Shown here: one piece after another, positions 7,069-13,352 of the stretch | Layout of the letters: each line of letters begins with the position of its first letter | Position numbering within the stretch: the first letter of the stretch is position 1 | From: Bacteroidales bacterium M6 | Lineage (GTDB): Bacteria > Bacteroidota > Bacteroidia > Bacteroidales > Muribaculaceae | Assembly (NCBI GenBank): GCA_001689485.1 | Contig: LUJQ01000005.1 | Coordinates: 1-15,720 of the forward strand | DNA: 15,720 nt | Direction of reading: 5' to 3' | Made by a program: the position numbers and the translations under genes | The notes under the pieces: generated by a model | The model's input: the letters and a program-made list of their open reading frames with translations, nothing else | What the model was told of the DNA's origin: nothing | Database searches by the model: none

Positions 7069-8298
7069 TTATTCTGATTGCGAATCATTAGCAGGTTCGG
7101 CGGGGAGAAGATGCAGATCGCGTGCGCCGGAAATTTCAGTGGAGGTCTCCCCTATCCAATGGCAATACTGGTTCAAAGCCGTATAGACACGTATGAAATC
7201 GGCCCCCGGCAACATAACCGGCACCCCATACGAATCCACAGCCCATGATATATCAAAACTATTCAGTTCCTCTGTTGAATTGGGATGGTTGTCGACATAA
7301 CCCCATGGATAACTTTTCAGTTGGAAATATAGGCCATTGCCATATACATCCAACGCATTATTTGAAAGCCGCGACCCGCGAAACGTCAGTTCATCTGCCG
7401 CGACCCATTTCGGATAATAATCCTGGGTATGTTGGAAATTCATAGCTACATATCCTGATTCCCCCTCGGAATCAGTCCAAGGGATATATTCCGCATCAAG
7501 TATGTATTGCCCTTGAGGCACCGCCGGTTTTCCCTCTACAGGCCGGCTATATGTAATTCGGTAATCATGCAGTGTGGCAGGCGACAGATATTCGCTTCCA
7601 GCCAGTTCATACCATTCATCGTCAGGAAGTCCGTTGCCGTTCACATCCAACGATACCATGACAATACCAGGCTCGCACGAACCTGCCTTATAATCCTCAA
7701 ATCCAACCTCATAAAAAGCGTTCCCACGTATCAGGAAGTCGTATTCTCCTGGGACATTCACAACCGTATGATCGAAAGCAAACGTAATATAACCACCATA
7801 TGCCCCGAGCGAAACCAGCTCGTCGGTAGTTCCGGAAATACAATCCTCAACCTTTTGCAACATATCAGCACCGGTATCACCAGTCTCCCAATATGGCATC
7901 TTGTTAATGAACTGTCCAGGCGCGGGGCAATATTCATGGACTTTGGTTATATACGGGCTATATTCCACTTCCTCATGAATAACCCGCACAGAAAAATCAT
8001 GCCGCAATGCAGTGTTTTCATCAAAAATCTCTATGGCCATTCCATAAGTCCCTTCCTCGGTTGCAAGAAACAGGCAATCGCGTGTTTCCGACAAGACGTT
8101 CTGAGAACCGTCAGGGTATGTACATGTCCATATATATGACCCGGCTGTAAGCTCTGAATGCAAACGCAACGGCTGCATCCTGTAGATTATATAGGAATCA
8201 TCAACCCCCAGATTCACCATCGGGGCCTGTTGTTCCTGACATGCTCCAAACAGCAAAGGAAGCGAAAGCAGCGATAATTCACAAAATCTGTTCATCAT
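7069..8298 (-). CDS. PKD-like cell-surface lipoprotein
   Basis: This protein of about 409 residues begins MMNRFCELSLLSLPLLFGAC, a lipoprotein signal with the lipidated cysteine at residue 20. Residues about 30-108 resemble an Ig/PKD-like beta-sandwich (GSYIWTCTYPDGS near 53-65). The remainder contains a calcium-site-like stretch DVNGNGLPDDEW at 218-229 inside a conserved segment, a pattern I associate with Bacteroidales surface proteins that occur next to DUF5074 proteins, often in corrinoid-uptake loci (established association in general, inferred here). The start at 8298 is favoured: its ATG overlaps the stop TAA of the ATPase gene by one base (TAATG), a coupling arrangement. A start 21 bases upstream would spoil the signal peptide; a second ATG lies at 8295. 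Probably works with the downstream DUF5074 protein at the surface. Confidence 0.82.
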   Translation of the reverse strand: MMNRFCELSLLSLPLLFGACQEQQAPMVNLGVDDSYIIYRMQPLRLHSELTAGSYIWTCTYPDGSQNVLSETRDCLFLATEEGTYGMAIEIFDENTALRHDFSVRVIHEEVEYSPYITKVHEYCPAPGQFINKMPYWETGDTGADMLQKVEDCISGTTDELVSLGAYGGYITFAFDHTVVNVPGEYDFLIRGNAFYEVGFEDYKAGSCEPGIVMVSLDVNGNGLPDDEWYELAGSEYLSPATLHDYRITYSRPVEGKPAVPQGQYILDAEYIPWTDSEGESGYVAMNFQHTQDYYPKWVAADELTFRGSRLSNNALDVYGNGLYFQLKSYPWGYVDNHPNSTEELNSFDISWAVDSYGVPVMLPGADFIRVYTALNQYCHWIGETSTEISGARDLHLLPAEPANDSQSE

Positions 8299-9851
8299 TA
8301 TATCTCGAAACCGAAACAACGTGTAATCGCCCTACGGATAGCAGCAGCTTCACGGCCGTCGGACTTCAATACGGAAAGCACAGCCTGGACATAGGCTTCC
8401 TTGCTCCCTGACAGCCCGCACAGCTGACCGACATTGGAACGCGGAACCATCGACTTCTGGTTATACACCCTGAGTATTCCTGCATAATCCTCAAGGGCAG
8501 CCATTTGTGAAAACCTACGGCAGAATTGCTCATATAGACCGCGTGGATTGATTTCGTTAACAAGGTTCTGCATGTGTTCTTCAAGGGCATTGATATTGGT
8601 AAAACGACCGTCAACACGATATTCGACGGTACGTTTTACCCTGTGACGCGTATGCAACAAAGCCTGTTGTCTGAGGTCATGACGGAACATGCGCACAATT
8701 GCATTCTTCACACTGTTAAACACCTTGTCAGCATCATGCCCTGTAAACCTGGCAACGGCCTTAACCACATCCTCAAGCATCAGGATATTTTCGATTTCAG
8801 CCACATCGGGAACAAAAATGTTTTTCCCTCGCAGATAACCTACCTCTTTTTCGTCACGCCTGTCACGGTCAACGATTCCACAACTTTCAAGATGATGGAA
8901 GGCACGCAAATCATTAAAAGCACGGGTAGCCTCGATTACCTTGTTGCAACTCCCCAAAGCTTTGACACTAAAATCCTTAAAAATCAAAGGATAAAGTTTG
9001 GCATCTATGGAGTGTGTTGCATCGCCTTCTATAAACATCACAGGACGGCGCGCCCCGATTAACGCCATATACACTTCCTCCGACAGCCCTGTGTCGCCCG
9101 GCAAAAGGTCATAATCCCATGTTACTGCATCGGGATTATATGACCGAACCCATACTATGGCATTTTCAGAACGTGAGGCGGCAAAATCCACATCATGCGT
9201 GGTATATACGAAACGACAATCCGGACGCATTCCTTCGATTGTATCCCACAACCTCCTTAGAATCGAATTATGCAGGAATATCCCTGGATTTTCCACAAAA
9301 ATAGTGCCGTTATAAGGGGCATAAAGCACCGCACCGAAATAGAACAACACGGCCTTTTCACCATGCGAAAGTTTCTTTTGGGAATATGCCTTGTCATCTC
9401 CTGAACGAGAAAACAGCAATCCACCACCTTCACGAAGCACATGGTTCTCAGGGAACACCTGTTGCCAACGGCTTATGACAGCATCCAGTTTGGATTCTTC
9501 CATAGTCGCATTATCCCCTCGGGCTACCGCAACTTTATATGCCACCAGATTAGCCATCTCTTCGTTAAGAAGCATCACCATCAAGCGCTCAAATGTTGTG
9601 CGCGTATCGGTATGGAGAAAGGCCGATGAAGCTAATGCATCATCATATAGCCGGTCAATCGGGCTGTGGCTATCGGATGACTCATATATGGCATCCAAGG
9701 CTGACAGCCTGAAAACATCAGGCTGTAACGACTCTTCCAAAAAGTTGGTAAACCGAGTTTTTCCGCTACCGTTGGCTCCGATTATCGTTATCTGCCTTGC
9801 ATCGGCAGGTAACTTTATCCTGGTTCCGTCTGATTTAGGAGGGAGAAGCAT
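8298..9851 (-). CDS. ABC/OLD-type ATPase fused to a DUF4435 (TOPRIM-like) domain
   Basis: Numbering is from the ATG at 9851 (517 residues); a TTG six bases upstream is possible. The N-terminal half is an ABC-superfamily ATPase: Walker A GANGSGKT at 25-32, signature LSHGEKA at 161-167, Walker B TIFVENP at 183-189 with E187 but N188 where a catalytic Glu is usual, and a switch His in TTHD at H219. The second part, from about 270, is DUF4435/TOPRIM-like: FIEGD with E275, GSC at 300-302, VDRDRR with D328 and D330, and DVAEIEN with E352 and E354. Residues 365-517 are helical and basic. The pair of domains matches OLD nucleases and the PARIS system (AriA plus AriB), where the ATPase senses a trigger and releases a nuclease. 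Here both are in one short chain. No membrane segment or signal. The gene lies 65 bases after aguB and is coupled to the next gene. A nuclease role is inference. Confidence 0.8.
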   Translation of the reverse strand: MLLPPKSDGTRIKLPADARQITIIGANGSGKTRFTNFLEESLQPDVFRLSALDAIYESSDSHSPIDRLYDDALASSAFLHTDTRTTFERLMVMLLNEEMANLVAYKVAVARGDNATMEESKLDAVISRWQQVFPENHVLREGGGLLFSRSGDDKAYSQKKLSHGEKAVLFYFGAVLYAPYNGTIFVENPGIFLHNSILRRLWDTIEGMRPDCRFVYTTHDVDFAASRSENAIVWVRSYNPDAVTWDYDLLPGDTGLSEEVYMALIGARRPVMFIEGDATHSIDAKLYPLIFKDFSVKALGSCNKVIEATRAFNDLRAFHHLESCGIVDRDRRDEKEVGYLRGKNIFVPDVAEIENILMLEDVVKAVARFTGHDADKVFNSVKNAIVRMFRHDLRQQALLHTRHRVKRTVEYRVDGRFTNINALEEHMQNLVNEINPRGLYEQFCRRFSQMAALEDYAGILRVYNQKSMVPRSNVGQLCGLSGSKEAYVQAVLSVLKSDGREAAAIRRAITRCFGFEI

Positions 9852-9916
9852 AGGCAATGTATTTTTACAGGTTATTCTAATCCATACTCACATTCAGGAT
9901 TGCAGATTCCCATATA

Positions 9917-10804
9917 TCAATCAAGAAAGCGGGATGTCAGACCGCCATAGGCATCGATACGACGGTCGCGTAAGAACGGCCACCAACGTCGCACACATTC
10001 GGAACGACCGAGGTCGATTTCTACAACCTGTTCGCATTCTTTATCGTCAGGTGCGGAAAACAGGAATTCCCCTTGCGGCCCGGCAACGAAGCTCGACCCC
10101 CAAAAACTTATGCCATTGGTTTGTCCTGACGAATCCGGCTCATGCCCGACCCGGTTTACAGCAACCACCGGCAACCCGTTCGCCACGGCATGCCCGCGTT
10201 GCACAGTAATCCAGGCATCACGCTGACGGCTCTTCTCGTCTTCACTGTCAGTCGATTCCCAGCCTATTGCAGTGGGATAAATCAGAATCTCAACTCCCCG
10301 AAGAGCCATCAACCGTGCTGCTTCAGGATACCACTGATCCCAGCACACAAGCACACCCAATCTCCCGACTGATGTATCAATCGGTTCAAACCCTATATCT
10401 CCGGGGGTAAAATAGAATTTTTCATAATATGCCGGATCATCAGGAATATGCATCTTCCGGTATTTCCCGGCAACCGAACCATCTTTTTCAAAGACGACTG
10501 CAGTGTTATGGTATAAACCCGGGGCACGGCGTTCGAACAACGAGGTTACGATAACCACATCAAGTTCCTTTGCCAACGCACTATAAAAATCCGTAACATC
10601 CGACGGGATATTTACTGCCAACCCGCATAAATCCACATTCTCCGTCTGACAGAAATAGAGCGAATCATGCAACTCTTGGTTCACAATTAGTTTTGCACCG
10701 TCAGCTGCCAACCGGCGGATTTTAGCTGCAAGTCTTGCCCGGTTATCGTCAATCGACGCTACATTATGTTGTTGGATAATACCTGTTTTCAATATCTTAC
10801 CCAT
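9917..10804 (-). CDS. aguB: N-carbamoylputrescine amidase
   Basis: This 295-residue cytoplasmic enzyme is a nitrilase-superfamily amidase that hydrolyses N-carbamoylputrescine to putrescine, CO2 and ammonia, the last step of the agmatine route. The catalytic triad is visible: Glu44 in NQELHDSLYF, Lys117 in GKYRKMHIPDDP, and Cys154 in LVCWDQWYPEAAR. The segments YHNTAVVFEKDGSVAGKYRK (98-117) and FTPGD (132-136) and the C-terminal RRWWPFLRDRRIDAYGGLTSRF are characteristic of AguB and separate it from other nitrilase branches. Length is typical. It follows aguA by 22 bases, so the two are co-transcribed and act in sequence. The ATG start fits family N-termini. Confidence 0.95.
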   Translation of the reverse strand: MGKILKTGIIQQHNVASIDDNRARLAAKIRRLAADGAKLIVNQELHDSLYFCQTENVDLCGLAVNIPSDVTDFYSALAKELDVVIVTSLFERRAPGLYHNTAVVFEKDGSVAGKYRKMHIPDDPAYYEKFYFTPGDIGFEPIDTSVGRLGVLVCWDQWYPEAARLMALRGVEILIYPTAIGWESTDSEDEKSRQRDAWITVQRGHAVANGLPVVAVNRVGHEPDSSGQTNGISFWGSSFVAGPQGEFLFSAPDDKECEQVVEIDLGRSECVRRWWPFLRDRRIDAYGGLTSRFLD

Positions 10805-10826
10805 GTTAGTTTCAGATTGAAATATC

Positions 10827-11861
10827 TTAAAAATTCAACAAACCTGACGGCAGTTGCATTGTTGCACAATGCAACGAACCATGTTGCTTTATCAGCGCCC
10901 GGCAATCAACTTCGATAATTTCCCGGTCGGGAAACGCTACACGCAACATTTGTGACGCAAGCCGGTCGTTGTCGGGTTGGTTATATACAGGGAGCAACAC
11001 ACTGCCAGGGGTTATAAGGAAATTGGCATATGTTGCAGGAAGTCGTTCCCCACAATCATCATATATGGGATCCGGCAGTGGTAGTGCCAGCAAATTATAC
11101 GGATTGCCTTCAGGAGTGCGTAACCTCATGATTTCCTGCTCCATTTTGTCGAGTTCTGCATTATGCGAATCCGACGGGTTATATGACTTCACATAAAGGA
11201 TTGTGTCATTCGGGGCCAATCGTGCCAAGGTATCTACATGACTATCAGTATCATCACCTTCCAGATAGCCATGGTCAAGAAAATGCATTGTTGTAATACC
11301 CATCACACGTCGGAAATATTCCCTCAGGGAATCCTTGGTCATGATGCCGTTTCGATTCAAGGAAAGCAGGCATGCCGATGTTGTCAGCATTGTACCTTTG
11401 CCGTCCACTTCCATCGAACCTCCTTCGAAAACAAAACCTAATTGAGGTCTGTATCTACGGTGCAGCAATGATGCTTCAACCATACGGAGCGTCACCATAT
11501 TGTCATGATTGGCTGCGAATTTAAGCCCCCAACCGTTAAATTGGAAATCCAATATGTCAGTCCCGGATGCGGTTTCAAGCGCAATAGGGCCGTAATCGCG
11601 CGTCCATGTATCATTAGTAGGGGCTTCAAAAACAAATAGTTTGTCGGCAGGAATCCCTTTAAGGGCATTACGCACCAAATCCCCGTTTGGAGCTACAACC
11701 ACCAGGCGAAGGCCACTTCTCACTATGGCATTGGCAATATCGATATAGCATTGCGTCACTTCATGAAGCATATCCGCCCAGTCAGTATTCTCATGAGGCC
11801 ATGCTATAAGTACCGAATTATAATCCTCCCATTCGGCTGGGACTCTGATTAAATCCGTCAT
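10827..11861 (-). CDS. aguA: Agmatine deiminase
   Basis: This 344-residue cytoplasmic enzyme of the peptidyl-arginine-deiminase-like family converts agmatine to N-carbamoylputrescine and ammonia. Family signs in order are WPH at 21-23, WTRDYGP at 86-92 (substrate-binding Asp89), EGGSMEVDGKGTML at 146-159, the SHVD motif with His208, and the catalytic Cys332 in GSLHCATMQLP near the C-terminus. Length is normal and the start ATG is preceded only by AT-rich sequence, as usual in this group. It is the first gene of the leftward operon; the product is passed to AguB, encoded next. The substrate agmatine implies an arginine decarboxylase elsewhere in the genome. A weak candidate promoter (minus-strand TAATTTTA at 11874-11881) lies upstream. 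Confidence 0.96.
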   Translation of the reverse strand: MTDLIRVPAEWEDYNSVLIAWPHENTDWADMLHEVTQCYIDIANAIVRSGLRLVVVAPNGDLVRNALKGIPADKLFVFEAPTNDTWTRDYGPIALETASGTDILDFQFNGWGLKFAANHDNMVTLRMVEASLLHRRYRPQLGFVFEGGSMEVDGKGTMLTTSACLLSLNRNGIMTKDSLREYFRRVMGITTMHFLDHGYLEGDDTDSHVDTLARLAPNDTILYVKSYNPSDSHNAELDKMEQEIMRLRTPEGNPYNLLALPLPDPIYDDCGERLPATYANFLITPGSVLLPVYNQPDNDRLASQMLRVAFPDREIIEVDCRALIKQHGSLHCATMQLPSGLLNF

Positions 11862-11873
11862 ATAAATAAATCC

Positions 11874-11881
11874 TAAAATTA
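11874..11881 (-). promoter_or_regulatory. Possible -7 element of the aguA operon
   Basis: TAATTTTA on the minus strand differs in one base from TAnnTTTG and lies 12 bases upstream of the aguA ATG. No TTG is found 19-21 bases further upstream, so support is weak; its position in the only gap of the region is the main reason to list it. Confidence 0.3.
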
Positions 11882-11920
11882 TTTCACACTAACATGGAGA
11901 GGATTTGCAAGTTTTTTCAT

Positions 11921-11937
11921 CCATCGGAAAGCAATGG
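11921..11937 (-). terminator. Possible small hairpin after the 77-residue gene
   Basis: In the minus-strand transcript CCATTG and CGATGG can form six pairs (one G-U) around a five-base loop (plus 11921-11937), 13 bases after the stop codon of the small acidic protein. An A-rich tract, not a U-tract, follows. It may mark the end of the 12747-11951 unit, or transcription may read on into aguA. Confidence 0.3.
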
Positions 11938-11950
11938 CTTACGTCTGATT

Positions 11951-12184
11951 TTATTCATCGAAATCATTCAGATGATCCCACACCGATTCCCGGTCATTAA
12001 GATATTCCTCGCAGAAATCGATAAAACCTCGACGCTCGGTGTTACCTACCTCATGACACCAATCCCGATATTGTTGATGAAGGGCGTCATCCTCACCTAT
12101 CATTTTCTTAAATTCCGATTCCGCCACATCCACACTCCCTGCCTGGTGTAGGATTTCAATAAACAATACTGTGATATCTTCCAT
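11951..12184 (-). CDS. Small acidic conserved hypothetical protein
   Basis: This 77-residue protein has no recognised domain name. It is strongly acidic (C-terminus WDHLNDFDE), has no signal peptide and no membrane segment, and looks helical. Phrases such as AGSVDVAESEFKKMIGEDDALHQQYRDWCHEVG and the closing FIDFCEEYL read like a conserved Bacteroidales family and not chance, and the coding frame is clean. It starts 23 bases after the stop of the TM2 protein gene and is probably translated from the same message. Two cysteines (WCHE and FCEE) are present but form no metal-site pattern. Function is unknown. Confidence 0.75.
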   Translation of the reverse strand: MEDITVLFIEILHQAGSVDVAESEFKKMIGEDDALHQQYRDWCHEVGNTERRGFIDFCEEYLNDRESVWDHLNDFDE

Positions 12185-12207
12185 CCTGTATGATTCTATC
12201 GTAAATG

Positions 12208-12747
12208 TCAGAACAGCGGGAATGTAGAATTTGTCAGTACATATTTACGCCTGAATGTCGCATTGTCCATACAAAACATCAGGATTCCTTGCACCAAAAC
12301 AACCCAATACCAAATGCCGCATGTAACAAGGCTTAGGATTATGGTTATAATTCCTCCTGCTATTTTGCCAAGGTAGAAATATTGCACTCCGAACCCGCCT
12401 AGCAAAATAGCAAAAAGTGCAGCAATCCCACGGCTTTTCCCTTCCGGTCCGCAATCAAACGCATTATTGGCCGTTTCATAGCTTCCTGGGCCAGCATATT
12501 GGCCATAGTCTCCATTCGGGGATGCTCCGGGACTATTATATTGGGAACCATATCCTTGATTCCCATATGACTGTCCGAAAGGTTCCGACTGCCGGTATCC
12601 TTCAGCCCCCCAGTTCCCTTGGTGGTTACCATAAGGTGGCTCCTGCCTATATCCGGCATTTCCATGGGAAGGCAAATCATGACGGCAGAAACGACAAAAT
12701 ATTGCCTCGCTCTGAATCTCCTCCCCGCAATATGGACATTTTTTCAT
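12208..12747 (-). CDS. Zinc-ribbon and TM2-domain membrane protein
   Basis: This 179-residue protein has three parts. Residues 1-24 form a zinc ribbon with CPYC (Cys4, Cys7) and CRFC (Cys18, Cys21). Residues about 26-95 are low complexity, rich in Gly, Tyr, Gln, Asn, Ser and Pro, with repeated YGNQ/GYGSQY-type units. Residues 105-165 are a TM2 domain: the Lys-Ser-Arg before the first helix, then ALFAILLGGFGVQYFYLGK, then a second helix IITIILSLVTCGIWYWVVLVQGILMF. TM2 proteins have two membrane helices joined by a short loop and are widespread; their function is poorly known. Topology would put the zinc ribbon and low-complexity linker in the cytoplasm. It is first in a two-gene unit with the small acidic protein. 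A candidate promoter lies at 12883-12890. Confidence 0.87.
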   Translation of the reverse strand: MKKCPYCGEEIQSEAIFCRFCRHDLPSHGNAGYRQEPPYGNHQGNWGAEGYRQSEPFGQSYGNQGYGSQYNSPGASPNGDYGQYAGPGSYETANNAFDCGPEGKSRGIAALFAILLGGFGVQYFYLGKIAGGIITIILSLVTCGIWYWVVLVQGILMFCMDNATFRRKYVLTNSTFPLF

Positions 12748-12882
12748 ATCAAAAATTTTATGCTTACATTCAATAAACCACAGTTTCCATGAATATCATA
12801 TCGGTATCTTTAAACGGATTATGCAATCTAAACAGATAACCCCGGCTTGCCGGTTCACATTGGAAAATCTGATTCTTTGAAG

Positions 12883-12890
12883 CAAATATA
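12883..12890 (-). promoter_or_regulatory. Possible -7 element of the TM2 unit
   Basis: On the minus strand TATATTTG matches TAnnTTTG exactly. The predicted start near 12876 would give a leader of about 130 bases before the ATG at 12747. I see no TTG or TTTG at the right spacing upstream, so the call rests on the -7 box and position. Confidence 0.4.
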
Positions 12891-13012
12891 GTTATTTTTC
12901 ATAAATAATGCGCCATGTCTTGTCTTTTTTGTAAAAATACAGAACACATAAACGGCACAAAACCATTTGTTGCCATATATTCCACCCATAAGCGAAACTT
13001 TAATGTCCAAAA

Positions 13013-13044
13013 TTTGTTTAATTGTGAGAAAACACATAATTTTG
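13013..13044 (+). promoter_or_regulatory. Promoter of rho
   Basis: TTTG at 13013-13016 and TAATTTTG at 13037-13044 are separated by exactly 20 bases, fitting both elements and the spacing of the Bacteroidota housekeeping promoter. Transcription should start near 13051, leaving a leader of about 300 bases before the rho ATG at 13353. I found no comparable promoter nearer the gene. Confidence 0.65.
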
Positions 13045-13148
13045 TGTCGATTTTCAACTATGTGCGTGGCTATATGCCCAACGCTACCAAATATGATTGC
13101 CTCATCCGATAATCGGCAGAATCTAAATATGCCGGTCATTGTCGGAAA

Positions 13149-13216
13149 CCTCTCAATCCAATTTCCTCCCCTATTGTATAATTAATCCACCTTATCAAGG
13201 ATTCTCCTCTTCTACA
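13149..13216 (+). promoter_or_regulatory. C-rich, G-poor rut-like tract in the rho leader
   Basis: By hand count these 68 bases hold 23 C and only 3 G, with many pyrimidine-C steps and no strong hairpin inside. Such a C-over-G bubble is the known hallmark of Rho loading sites. Lying in the leader of rho itself, it suggests autogenous Rho-dependent attenuation, as is known for the rho leader of Escherichia coli. The role is inferred. Confidence 0.5.
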
Positions 13217-13277
13217 GTTTATGGATACTAAGCTGTGTAATGGCTGACGATTCGCGGGCACATCGACTGCCCTGTGC
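13214..13277 (+). promoter_or_regulatory. Hairpins in the rho leader, two mutually exclusive
   Basis: ACAGTTTA at 13214-13221 pairs with TAAGCTGT at 13229-13236 (eight pairs, one G-U, seven-base loop). Downstream, GGGCA at 13256-13260 can pair with TGCCC at 13268-13272, or GCACA at 13258-13262 can pair with TGTGC at 13273-13277; these two share bases and cannot form together. Stems are short, so this is a suggestion of a structured leader, not proof of a switch. Confidence 0.35.
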
Positions 13278-13352
13278 AGATACGACAGGTTCAAACCGTG
13301 AAATATTAATCAGAAATCAAGAAAAATATAATAATTCCCCGTAAAAAAAGCA

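Larger units (their letters stand above)
12748..13352. other. 605-base intergenic region with divergent promoters and the rho leader
   Basis: No gene is credible here; the longest open frames (about 94 and 72 codons) have no protein-like features and cross the predicted promoters. The left part carries the probable promoter of the leftward TM2 unit. The right part carries a well-formed rho promoter at 13013-13044 and about 300 bases of leader with a C-rich, G-poor tract (13149-13216) and several hairpins (13214-13277). The last 40 bases before the rho ATG are AT-rich, as usual for translation starts in this group. Confidence 0.65.

Noticed and set aside
7507..8139. Plus-strand open frame of 210 codons opposite the PKD-like lipoprotein gene
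   Set aside because: It lies wholly antisense to a gene with a clear lipoprotein signal and conserved motifs.
8298..9857. Calling the ATPase-DUF4435 gene a confirmed PARIS defence system
   Set aside because: The domain pair agrees, but the chain is compact and fused, the context is metabolic, and no defence gene or mobile element lies nearby; I report it only as a relative.
9391..10209. Plus-strand open frame of 272 codons opposite the ATPase and aguB genes
   Set aside because: It is antisense to two well-supported genes and spans their boundary; composition is that of a shadow frame.
11862..11950. Cobalamin riboswitch upstream of the aguA-to-DUF5074 operon
   Set aside because: The gap is about 89 bases, too short for a cobalamin riboswitch, and no B12-box-like sequence was seen.
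12855..13139. Minus-strand open frame of 94 codons upstream of rho
   Set aside because: It crosses the rho promoter and the TM2-unit promoter region, has no recognisable features, and seems a chance frame in intergenic DNA.
13247..13310. tRNA-like T-arm motif GGTTCAAACC in the rho leader
   Set aside because: The flanking bases do not form the T stem, and no acceptor or anticodon arm could be drawn.
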